DNA from: JABMPU01 sp964457455
GTDB taxonomy: Bacteria; Cloacimonadota; Cloacimonadia; Cloacimonadales; TCS61
Direction of reading: 5' to 3'
Assembly: GCA_964457455.1 (NCBI GenBank)
Contig: CAYWJN010000001.1
Coordinates: 62,001-126,000, forward strand
DNA length: 64,000 nucleotides
Shown: positions 16,745 to 23,458 of the stretch, in pieces
Numbering within the stretch: the stretch's first letter is position 1
How the letters are laid out: every line of letters starts with the position of its first letter
Made by a program: the position numbers and the translations under genes
Notes under the pieces: model-generated
What the model was told of the DNA's origin: nothing
Seen by the model: the letters and a program-made list of their open reading frames with translations, nothing else
Databases searched by the model: none

Positions 16745-17152
16745 TTAGAATTGTATTGATGGCGAATATGCCACGCAAAACAACGTGACGAGTGGATATT
16801 TTTGTTGAACTAAGCTGCTAATCGCAGCAGAAAAAACTTGCATTCTTTTGAATGCATATTTAACTTGATCGCAATGTAAGAAAAAACCAACTAAAAGCAA
16901 ATTCTTATAATAATGTGTAAGGTCAGTTTCCACCGAGCTCATTCAACAAGATTTCCAGGCAGGCTGCGCTGCAGGGAAATCCTTATTTGTTATACGCAAT
17001 TAAGGTAGTGTAAAAACTATTATGAAAGAGTTATGAGAGGAATTTTTCCTTTCATAAATGTGATTTTAATTTTAAGTTGGATTAAAAACGATCATTTTTG
17101 TTTCAGGTAGAAGATGGATTTTTTTAGGTATTTCCAGAAAACAGATTTAACC
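16745..17152 (+). other. Non-coding stretch with many hairpins
   Basis: No credible ORF. Several stems can be read: GGCGAATATGCC, CACG/CGTG near 16773-16790, GCTGC/GCAGC near 16814-16828, TGCATTC/GAATGCA near 16840-16857, and GATTTCC/GGAAATC near 16951-16981 enclosing GCAG/CTGC. The density suggests a structured RNA or long leader rather than spacer. No known RNA class is recognised. Confidence 0.35.
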
Positions 17153-17188
17153 GGTTGGACATCCGAGAGTTTATCCCGGAGTCCAACC
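17153..17188 (+). promoter_or_regulatory. Strong hairpin in leader of next gene
   Basis: GGTTGGAC (17153-17160) pairs with GTCCAACC (17181-17188), and TCCG (17162-17165) with CGGA (17177-17180). It lies just upstream of the GAGGAGG ribosome site of the 17212 gene and has no T run, so it is more likely an RNA stability or translation element than a terminator. Confidence 0.5.
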
Positions 17189-17211
17189 CTGTATATCATT
17201 GAGGAGGAAAA

Positions 17212-17463
17212 GTGAGGAAATATGGTGGAAAATGGTCAATAAAACATAACAAAGACGATGGTGAAATTGTGATAGAGAGTGAGCAAGGGTATGAAGTATG
17301 TAAGATGAGCGAGGATGACGTGGGTTGGCTTAAAATGGCAAAGCTAATAGCGGTAGCACCAGCACTATTGTCAGCTTTGCAAACATGTCATAAAGCATTA
17401 TCATCATATGGTTATCATCCTATTATTGATGCCGAAGTGAGAAAGATATTTGATCAGCTATGA
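17212..17463 (+). CDS. Small phage protein with AAPALL-type helix
   Basis: 83 residues with a GTG start behind GAGGAGGAAAA. The second half (LIAVAPALLSALQTCHKAL) matches the short helical motif found near the C-terminus of many small lambdoid-type accessory proteins. Its TGA stop is followed in the same frame by the SLxVG repeat and deformylase remnant, so these may once have been one transcript unit or recombined here. Confidence 0.6.
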   Translation: MRKYGGKWSIKHNKDDGEIVIESEQGYEVCKMSEDDVGWLKMAKLIAVAPALLSALQTCHKALSSYGYHPIIDAEVRKIFDQL

Positions 17464-17832
17464 GTCAGGCTGGATGTTGGCAAGTGGCTGGCAGTTGGCG
17501 AGTCACTGGATGTTGGCAAGTCGCTGGAAGTTGGAGGCAAAATAACATTCCGGGCAGTCCAAGTAGGACGGTTAAAGAGGTTCTTTATCATTAGATGGGC
17601 CGGAATAAAGAAAATTATCATTAATCCAGAGATTGTCCAGAAGATGAGAGGGAAAGAATCTATGGGAGAAGGGTGCCTATCTTATCCAGGTAAATATGTT
17701 CAAAAAAGAAGATGGAGAAAAATTGTTGTCAAATATTTTAATGGCAAAGAAACCGTAGAGGAAGCTTTAGAGGGTATGGAATCACGAATATTCCAACACG
17801 AGTATGACCACCTTTTAGGTAAAACCATTTAG
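17464..17832 (+). pseudogene. Peptide deformylase remnant joined to SLxVG repeats
   Basis: The open frame after TGA 17461-17463 encodes four 6-residue repeats, then INPEI, EGCLSYPG (deformylase motif 2, with the metal-binding Cys) and QHEYDHLLG (motif 3, HExxH-type). The N-terminal GxGLAAxQ motif of deformylases is absent and is replaced by the repeats. The first ATG in frame is 17644, which would give 62 residues lacking motif 1 and the INPEI strand. Likely a non-functional chimera produced by recombination through the repeat, though a mini-protein cannot be excluded. Confidence 0.7.
17467..17538 (+). repeat. 18-nt SLxVG coding repeat, four units
   Basis: Four tandem units of the type TCGCTGGAAGTTGGCAAG, each encoding S/W-L-x-V-G-x. 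The same repeat family occurs at 18917-19060 and 29469-29792. Confidence 0.8.
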
Positions 17833-17843
17833 GATGAAGAATT

Positions 17844-17996
17844 ATGGATGCAGAAGATAAATTGACAAAATCACAGTGCAAGGGGAATATGTGTGACACT
17901 TGTCAACACTGAGGTACTACTAAAACAGAGTATTGTACAATCAGGGGAATTACGACAGTTAGTTGTGTGGACAAACCAATTAACTTGAGTCCATAA
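17844..17996 (+). pseudogene. Small zinc-finger-type gene interrupted by in-frame TGA
   Basis: ATG 17844 behind AGGATGAAG. The first 22 codons include C-x4-C-x2-C and end QH; TGA stands at 17910-17912. The same frame continues with TKTEYC, TTVSC and VDKPINLSP to TAA 17994, which completes a four-Cys finger followed by the DKP ending usual in small phage zinc proteins. Read as one gene broken by a nonsense codon, possibly at a Trp position. Confidence 0.5.
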
Positions 17997-18002
17997 AATC
18001 AT

Positions 18003-18034
18003 TTGACGATTTGATGAAAAATCTGTCATATAAT
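18003..18034 (+). promoter_or_regulatory. Promoter, conserved phage motif (copy 3)
   Basis: TTGACG at 18003-18008, 20 bases, TATAAT at 18029-18034, with AAATCTGTCA before and AAA after. Identical to copy 2 over the 19 bases around the -10. Predicted start near 18041. Confidence 0.65.
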
Positions 18035-18040
18035 AAATAA

Positions 18041-18305
18041 GTAATGGATAGAAGTATAGCATTCCTCGTACCGGCTAATCCGGACGTGCGGGTTCGAATC
18101 CCGCTTGCTTTCTGGTTATTTTATTGCCCTGGGTTTCCTCGACATACGCCATGGGGTTTTGGAAATCATAAAATAAAAATGTCGTTGCGGAGTCGGTTGT
18201 GCGTACCGCGAGAAATCACTTGTAAGTGATTGATTTCACAAATATGTTGCCTTGAGTTTCGGGGTTTGTAAAGGTGACGAGAAAGAAATGAAACCCCATT
18301 TTTTT
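18041..18305 (+). ncRNA. Orphan structured RNA with tRNA-type T arm
   Basis: It runs from the promoter copy 3 start to the terminator at 18261-18305. Visible folds: CCGG/CCGG hairpin extended by CGT/ACG (18078-18098); a perfect T arm GCGGG-TTCGAAT-CCCGC (about 18088-18106 region); a 9-bp stem TTATTTTAT/ATAAAATAA (about 18117-18177) enclosing GTTTCC/GGAAAT; and AATCACTT/AAGTGATT near 18212-18229. No D arm or acceptor consistent with a normal tRNA. No convincing ORF. Known class not recognised. Confidence 0.45.
18261..18305 (+). terminator. Terminator of the structured RNA
   Basis: GGGGTTT (18261-18267) pairs with AAACCCC (18291-18297), followed by A and a seven-T run to 18305. The loop is long (23 bases). 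Confidence 0.6.
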
Positions 18306-18364
18306 ATTCTGTTCGGGATAGCAATGGTTATCCTTCTTGATTTAATTTTATGACTCTATTAGCA

Positions 18365-18395
18365 TCTTATCCTAACGGATGAGAAGAATTTTTTT
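18365..18395 (+). terminator. Second terminator
   Basis: TCTTATCC (18365-18372) pairs with GGATGAGA (18377-18384) with one G-T pair and a four-base loop, then a T run (18389-18395). A backup for the upstream RNA. Confidence 0.6.
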
Positions 18396-18423
18396 AATTA
18401 TTAGCCAAAAAGGAGGATAGACC

Positions 18424-18527
18424 ATGGTAAATAAAAGCAATAAATACCTAATAGATGGATATTGATAGTATGGGTGTTAGCACTGATTTTTCTTATTGCA
18501 ACAAAATCCGATAGGGGGAGAAAATGA
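18424..18527 (+). CDS. Two coupled tiny peptides, the second a membrane helix
   Basis: ATG 18424 behind AAGGAGGATAG encodes 13 residues, ending at TGA 18463. A TTG at 18462 overlaps that stop and opens a 21-residue frame (LIVWVLALIFLIA then SDRGRK) ending at TGA 18525, which overlaps ATG 18524 of the next gene. The chain of overlaps suggests coupled translation. The reality of the short peptides is uncertain. Confidence 0.3.
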
Positions 18528-18775
18528 TAATCAAAGTAAACATATTAGCATATTTATCAGCAATTGTAAAGGTTGTATTTCAAATAGCCTTTGCAATCGT
18601 GTCCGCTATTCCTTTTAGAATAGCGTGGAACGGGGTTATCCCCGAATATTTCGCGCAATACATTCCGGAAAACCTGCATTATATTCCTTACTGGAAGTTC
18701 GTTGGTATAATCCTGGTAATCACTTTCATCGGGGAGCAATTAAGAAAGCTCGTACCAATAACTAAGGAGAAATAA
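18524..18775 (+). CDS. Small membrane protein
   Basis: 83 residues, ATG behind GGGGGAGAAA. Two hydrophobic helices at about 6-30 and 58-74 separated by an aromatic loop (GVIPEYFAQYIPENLHYIPYW); C-terminus basic. Function unknown. Confidence 0.6.
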   Translation: MIIKVNILAYLSAIVKVVFQIAFAIVSAIPFRIAWNGVIPEYFAQYIPENLHYIPYWKFVGIILVITFIGEQLRKLVPITKEK

Positions 18776-18790
18776 AAAAAAGGAGGGACG

Positions 18791-19285
18791 ATGATTACAA
18801 TTATTAACGAAAAATACGAGGGGATAAAAAGTAGAAAAGACGGGAGATACGAGATTGACAGCATAATAGATGTTGATGAGGATGTAAGGATTGAGATAAA
18901 TCTATATGTCTCCAAATCAATGAAAGTCGGCGGGTCGCTGAAAGTCGGTAAGTCGCTGGAAGTCGGCGGGTGGCTAGTAGTCGACGGACCGCTGAAAGTC
19001 GGCGGGTCGCTGAAAGTCGGTAAGTCGCTGGATGTCTGCGGGATGCTGAGAGTCGGTGGGGATATCATATATCGAGGAATAAAAAGCAAGACAATTCTTT
19101 TAATAACCTCCAGATACTTAATCACCATCCTCGATACTCATATCAAGATAGGGTGCGAGTTCCACGTGAAAGATGCGTGGAGGAATTTCACAGATAGGGA
19201 GCTGCTGAAGATGGCCGCCGACAAAGAAGATGTGAAATGGTTCAAAAAAAATAAGAGGGCAATATTAAATTTCTCTATCAAATAA
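18791..19285 (+). CDS. SLxVGx repeat protein, short copy
   Basis: 164 residues, ATG behind AGGAGGGACG. Residues 1-42 form an N-terminal domain, 43-90 comprise eight hexapeptide repeats (consensus SLKVGG/K), and 91-164 form a C-terminal domain (DIIYRGIKSKTILLI, FHVKDAWRNF, TDRELLKMAADKEDVKWFK). Hexapeptide repeats with V and L at fixed positions suggest a beta-solenoid. The C-terminal domain is identical at DNA level to that of the 29343 gene over 221 bp. Function unknown; the domain arrangement suggests a binding or scaffolding protein of variable length. Confidence 0.8.
   Translation: MITIINEKYEGIKSRKDGRYEIDSIIDVDEDVRIEINLYVSKSMKVGGSLKVGKSLEVGGWLVVDGPLKVGGSLKVGKSLDVCGMLRVGGDIIYRGIKSKTILLITSRYLITILDTHIKIGCEFHVKDAWRNFTDRELLKMAADKEDVKWFKKNKRAILNFSIK
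18917..19060 (+). repeat. 18-nt SLxVG coding repeat, eight units
   Basis: Eight tandem 18-base units (type TCGCTGAAAGTCGGTAAG). The third base of codons drifts little between units, which points to recent duplication. Confidence 0.85.
19034..19254 (+). repeat. 221-bp direct repeat, copy A
   Basis: Identical by reading to 29766-29986, covering the last repeat unit and the C-terminal domain of the SLxVGx genes. Flanks differ immediately on both sides. Confidence 0.9.
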
Positions 19286-19413
19286 GAAGGGGGGACACCC
19301 GTGGATACTGATAATGTAGACGAGGCGTAATAGCTAAATATAAAATAAATATGGAGGATTATAGGATACCAAAGACGGGAAATTATCGTAGACCATTTGG
19401 GCAGGGGGCAAAA

Positions 19414-19566
19414 ATGGGTGATTTAACAGTTATTTTGATAATAGTGATAGTTGTATTATTGATTGAAGTAAAATTTAGGCCCAGAATTGACACAAAAAGC
19501 AAGAATCGGGTAATTCTGCGGTATTATAATTTAAAAAAAGAAAGAAAACACTTAATAATATGGTAG
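19414..19566 (+). CDS. Small single-pass membrane protein
   Basis: 50 residues from ATG 19414, chosen because CAGGGGGCAAAA precedes it; an upstream ATG at 19351 lacks a ribosome site. Residues 3-20 are a membrane helix; the tail is very basic. Unknown function. Confidence 0.5.
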   Translation: MGDLTVILIIVIVVLLIEVKFRPRIDTKSKNRVILRYYNLKKERKHLIIW

Positions 19567-19723
19567 AAGTAATAATGAAAGTAGAAAATTAAAACAAAAG
19601 GTTCTTGCAATGAAAAGAAAAATCAAACTGGAATAGCAGTTTTGTAGCAAGCAGGCAAAAAAAATAGTCTTTCTACGCCCATTGGGCGCAGGAAGGTGTT
19701 TTTAGGTATGTGAGGAGAGGTTA

Positions 19724-19893
19724 ATGGATGATAGACATATACGGATAGGGAGAGTGGATGTAATGATTGACAAGATTGATGCATGGCTGTAAATGGGTTA
19801 TGCATTATAGAAGGATATTCTAATAAAACAGTATGGGAAGGGGACTTAGCGAAGTTAGAAGAAGAATTCCGTATCAAAAGATATAGGAGGTAA
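19724..19893 (+). pseudogene. Possible frameshifted small gene
   Basis: ATG 19724 behind GAGGAGAGG gives 22 codons ending IDAWL and TAA at 19790. An overlapping frame from ATG 19783 continues with 36 codons (GLCIIEGYSNKTVWEGDLAK) to TAA 19891. The second start lacks a ribosome site, so one gene with a shift near 19785 is plausible. Confidence 0.35.
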
Positions 19894-19898
19894 AAGCA

Positions 19899-20093
19899 AT
19901 GGAGAAAACATGGAAGAATGACATGTGGGATAGCGTGAGGGTAGGATTGGTCAAAGGATTATCCGAGGTAGTTAACCGGGTATCCGGGGCTTTGGAAAAA
20001 GCAGCGAATAATTTAGAAAAAAGGATACAAAATCCTACTAATAAGGCAGCAGAAACTCATGAAGACACCGCAGAAAATGTAAAGAAAAACTAA
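19899..20093 (+). CDS. Small amphipathic helical protein
   Basis: 64 residues, ATG behind AGGAGGTAAAAGC. Mostly one amphipathic helix (SEVVNRVSGALEKAANNLEKR) with an acidic tail. Ends four bases into the convergent 20090 gene. Unknown. Confidence 0.6.
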   Translation: MEKTWKNDMWDSVRVGLVKGLSEVVNRVSGALEKAANNLEKRIQNPTNKAAETHEDTAENVKKN

Positions 20094-20668
20094 TCAACGT
20101 TTTGCAGGATAGCTATCAATTTATTAATTTGGATATCAAGGAGTTGGGGTTCATCAGAAGAACTATCAACATTGAGGGCCAGAATAGATGGCATGAGTCT
20201 ATGTAATTCTGTTCTGGCCTCTTGAACTTCCCTTGATCCTTTTGGGAGGTGTTTATTGCAGAAATCAAGAGGTGGTGGTAATAGTATTAATTGTTCGTAT
20301 TGGGCAATAGCCGCAATGTACATCTCAATATCCTCACTGAATATGTTCCTATCGTTAATGTCTTTCATTATATTAACGGCAGATATGACACATTCGATGG
20401 GCGGTTTGGTTAAGGTCTCCGGAATAACGGCGCGACCATTAAGGGCATCTACTATGTTCTCAAAAATATAGGGGTCTTCCCAAGGTGATATTATGGACAT
20501 AAGTGTCTTGATGGCATTAAGGGATTCCATTTCTGGGATAGAGAGTTCAATACCCTTTTTCTCCAATATAATTGAAAGGGATTCCGGTTCTGACATATCT
20601 GTCCAATCATTTCCGAATATTTTGTTCAGGGTATCGATAAGATTGATTGCTATTTTTTGCGTTTCCAT
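20090..20668 (-). CDS. Hypothetical helical acidic protein
   Basis: 192 residues, not recognised. Predicted all-helical and acidic, with no Cys cluster or membrane segment. Its start overlaps the end of the 20650 gene by 19 bases. It belongs to a three-gene - strand unit; - strand genes are otherwise limited to the RNA polymerase operon. Confidence 0.65.
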   Translation of the reverse strand: METQKIAINLIDTLNKIFGNDWTDMSEPESLSIILEKKGIELSIPEMESLNAIKTLMSIISPWEDPYIFENIVDALNGRAVIPETLTKPPIECVISAVNIMKDINDRNIFSEDIEMYIAAIAQYEQLILLPPPLDFCNKHLPKGSREVQEARTELHRLMPSILALNVDSSSDEPQLLDIQINKLIAILQNVD

Positions 20669-21231
20669 TTAATTGCATCCGGTAAAGAATATATTCCATA
20701 TGATGCCCAACCTTTTGGGGTCAGAGCTGATAATGTCGTTGCTAGTCCACGGGCTTCATTTTCTGCTGTTGGGTCTTTTTTCTTAAATTCTTTATACCCC
20801 CAATATGCTGGCAACCCCCAATATGTGGCAGCCATGGCACCCGTGCCCAAAGGAGATCTGCGATATAATTTGCTGCCTTTTGGACCGTGCTGAACATGAC
20901 TGGTAAACATTTTAAATTGTCTTTTGAATGATGCTAATGGGTGGGTGATATCGCTTGCGGTTTCTTTGGCATATTCTTTAATTTGTTTCGCTAATAATTT
21001 TGGATAAGTGACGATTGATTTCATTCTTGCTTTGCTAGAATTTGGATGATTAATATATCTATTGCGGATATTCTTGATAGCCCCCTTTCTAGCAATATAG
21101 CGAGAATGTTTCGCTTTATCCCGGGCGAGAAAATCCTTCATAGATTTGCTAAAATTTTTATTAGAACCTATATTGGATACGAATTTGCGGGTAAAAGGCC
21201 ATTTAATACCTTTCCAGATCATTTTGCCCAA
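20650..21231 (-). CDS. Hypothetical basic protein, possible virion or DNA-associated
   Basis: 193 residues, strongly basic (Lys/Arg-rich N-terminal half with SKSMKDFLARDKAKHSRYIA), then a short hydrophobic Gly/Ala/Trp segment near 130-150 (GAMAATYWGLPAYWGYKEF). Could contact DNA or membrane. Middle gene of the - strand triplet. Confidence 0.6.
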   Translation of the reverse strand: MGKMIWKGIKWPFTRKFVSNIGSNKNFSKSMKDFLARDKAKHSRYIARKGAIKNIRNRYINHPNSSKARMKSIVTYPKLLAKQIKEYAKETASDITHPLASFKRQFKMFTSHVQHGPKGSKLYRRSPLGTGAMAATYWGLPAYWGYKEFKKKDPTAENEARGLATTLSALTPKGWASYGIYSLPDAIKWKRKK

Positions 21232-21260
21232 AGCGGCTTGTTTGATGATCAGTGGACAGG

Positions 21261-22100
21261 TTATATAATATTTGCTATTAATTTATCTCCTCCGGTTTTA
21301 ATTAATCTATCCGCCAGTTCAAAATCAACTTTATGTCGGGGACTATCATTCATGAAAAAATCAGCATATGAGTGGTTAAACTTCTGTGGACAAAAACCAG
21401 CTTCCTTATCCATTAGTTGAACGCACTGGATAAATTCAGCAGGTTCAACCTTGTTTCTAATTTGGGACAATTTATCAATATTCTCATGATATTCTTCGTT
21501 ATCAAAGACCGCGGATTTACGGATAAGAAATTCTCTGTCTACCCGGTTGCCTATCTTGTGGGATGCATATGCTCGGGTAATATCGGAAGCCTTATGTCCA
21601 TACAGTGCTCCCGTTTTGACAATAGCCTCGCCAATTACGAATCTGTCTTTAGTATCAATGTCTGCTTCTTTTAAAAGAAAGGCTTCTTCTGCATCAGCCA
21701 CGCTATCGCGATTGTCCATGGGGTAAGTTCTATCACCAAGTTTGATAGTAGGGACATGAACAGCGACCTTAGGCGACCAATCTTCGCTGACATCTATTTC
21801 ACTATCGGCAGGGGTGCTATCCCATTTAACATCTATATTGTGTGTAACGGCAGCCTGCTTGATAAAATATTTGGCAGATGTCAAGATATTGTCAGGAATA
21901 TGGGGATTGTTTTCTATAGCATAAATTGATTCCCTGATTTGTTCTGGTGTTGATATGGGAAACTTACCAATAGAATTTTTAGCAGTCTTGATTATGACTG
22001 CGAATTTATCACAATCCTCGTTTCTAAGTTCACCAATTTTTATCATTCCAGATCTAATCATGTCTGGATAATCCAATATAAGATTCATTATAGCCTCCAT
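21261..22100 (-). CDS. Hypothetical protein, first gene of minus-strand triplet
   Basis: 279 residues, not recognised. Helical N-terminus, a central linker with VKWDSTPADSEI, and a conserved-looking core (IKLGDRTYPMDNRDSVADAEEAF, then HKASDITRAYASH). No catalytic motif seen. GGAG lies before the ATG, and a good promoter is 11-38 bases upstream. Confidence 0.65.
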   Translation of the reverse strand: MEAIMNLILDYPDMIRSGMIKIGELRNEDCDKFAVIIKTAKNSIGKFPISTPEQIRESIYAIENNPHIPDNILTSAKYFIKQAAVTHNIDVKWDSTPADSEIDVSEDWSPKVAVHVPTIKLGDRTYPMDNRDSVADAEEAFLLKEADIDTKDRFVIGEAIVKTGALYGHKASDITRAYASHKIGNRVDREFLIRKSAVFDNEEYHENIDKLSQIRNKVEPAEFIQCVQLMDKEAGFCPQKFNHSYADFFMNDSPRHKVDFELADRLIKTGGDKLIANII

Positions 22101-22110
22101 TATGAAAGAA

Positions 22111-22138
22111 CTAATAATAAAATGAGCTAACTTGTCAA
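22111..22138 (-). promoter_or_regulatory. Promoter for minus-strand triplet
   Basis: TTGACA on the - strand at 22138-22133, 16 bases, then TATTAG at 22116-22111. A normal housekeeping-type layout, unlike the 20-base motif of the + strand promoters. Confidence 0.5.
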
Positions 22139-22177
22139 GTTATTTGTGATAAATTAAAAGTGATTAGGAGATGGGAA

Positions 22178-22516
22178 ATGGAAATTAATAATAGAGAAGA
22201 GCATGTAATCCTGGAGAGAATAAAAGAAATGTTGATGACCAAAAAAATGTGGAATGTATTGTTCTATCGATCTATATATAGGTTGGGAGGGATAACCGAA
22301 GAAGTATCTAAAGTAATTGAATTAGTAGGTGCAGTTAAATTAAATACGGTCAAAAGAGAATTTAATAGATATAAAAGATTAAAAAAAATGGGGTTTTCAG
22401 ACAAGGATCTAATGAATTGTGATAATTGGAGGAAATATGAGAAAAAAGGAAAAGGATTCGCAGATCCTCGACGTAAAGATAGATTTAAGCAAAAAAAACG
22501 GCGATATATATTATAA
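22178..22516 (+). CDS. Hypothetical basic protein
   Basis: 112 residues from ATG 22178, behind TAGGAGATGGG; a GTG at 22160 is weaker. The N-terminal half is helical, the C-terminus very basic (KGKGFADPRRKDRFKQKKRR), consistent with nucleic acid binding. It overlaps the next gene by 80 bases and opens the recombination cluster. Confidence 0.6.
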   Translation: MEINNREEHVILERIKEMLMTKKMWNVLFYRSIYRLGGITEEVSKVIELVGAVKLNTVKREFNRYKRLKKMGFSDKDLMNCDNWRKYEKKGKGFADPRRKDRFKQKKRRYIL

Positions 22517-23414
22517 TAATCGCCGAGGTGTATGGGAAATAAGTTATGTAGGATATCTGAAACTAAACCGGTTTGCACGGATATCGATTATTATGCCGGA
22601 TAAAATATACTATGTAGGGAAGTATGTTACAAATCCCCACAAGATAGAAGAAAACGGATATGTGCGAGGAGCTATAGTAAAGGGTATAGGAATAGGACAA
22701 TCAGAAGCAGGGGGAATAATAGTTAATGAGCAGATTGTTTTTTACGATACATCGGTAGTGTTGGCTGATAATCTTATGAGGTCCATCCAAGCATATCCGG
22801 AAAGCGGCTTTGTAGCCGCAAGTAAGGACGATAGACCAAAAACTTTTCAATACAGAAAGAAAGGGGAACTTTGTATAAAAAAAGTGGAGGGAGAAGGGTG
22901 GAGATATATTCCTATCAATGAAATATTGGGGGGAATCTGTGTTAATATCAGAGAAACTAATATCGCCTATGCTATGAAAAACCACCTAAGCATACTTAGA
23001 GGTATGTCTAAATATATTGAGACTCTGATAGGAAAACAGATATTAAGAACCCACCCATCAATAGGAATAACTGTGGCTCCTAAACCTAACATTAAAACAA
23101 CAGAAAATGGAAAAGATGTTATATCTGAAGTTCAATTGAGAATAAGAAAAAATTCTCTCGAACCAGAATCTATCAAAAAGATACAAAAGGTGGTTGCAGA
23201 AAAAGGAACAACCATTGGAATGGAAGGTGTGAATGTGCTGCAGGGAGAGAAAAAAGAAGACCACTCAGAAAACGAAGTAATTAAAGATGATGAAAGGTTT
23301 CAATTGATAGAAAAAATAAAAAGTGATCCAAATCGATATTTTGATAAAATAGTTGGCATGGGTAAATCCATTGAGGATATGACTATAGATGAATTGAAAA
23401 AGATAACGGAATGA
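22437..23414 (+). CDS. Hypothetical protein, possible recombination partner
   Basis: 325 residues from ATG 22437 (GGAGG 6 bases upstream). Beta-rich first half (IYYNNRRGVWEISYVGYLKL, ISIIMPDKIYYVGKY), helical middle (HLSILRGMSKYIETLIGKQI), then a charged linker and a C-terminal helix. The pattern and its place just upstream of the SbcC-like gene would fit a single-strand annealing protein, but no signature is certain. Confidence 0.6.
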   Translation: MRKKEKDSQILDVKIDLSKKNGDIYYNNRRGVWEISYVGYLKLNRFARISIIMPDKIYYVGKYVTNPHKIEENGYVRGAIVKGIGIGQSEAGGIIVNEQIVFYDTSVVLADNLMRSIQAYPESGFVAASKDDRPKTFQYRKKGELCIKKVEGEGWRYIPINEILGGICVNIRETNIAYAMKNHLSILRGMSKYIETLIGKQILRTHPSIGITVAPKPNIKTTENGKDVISEVQLRIRKNSLEPESIKKIQKVVAEKGTTIGMEGVNVLQGEKKEDHSENEVIKDDERFQLIEKIKSDPNRYFDKIVGMGKSIEDMTIDELKKITE

Positions 23415-23458
23415 TGTAGAGATTTAATAGAAAAAATATTTAATAAAAAGGAGAACAA

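Noticed and set aside
18044..18229. ORF of about 61 codons across the structured RNA
   Set aside because: No ribosome site, and the codons run through the T arm and long stems; the RNA explanation is better.
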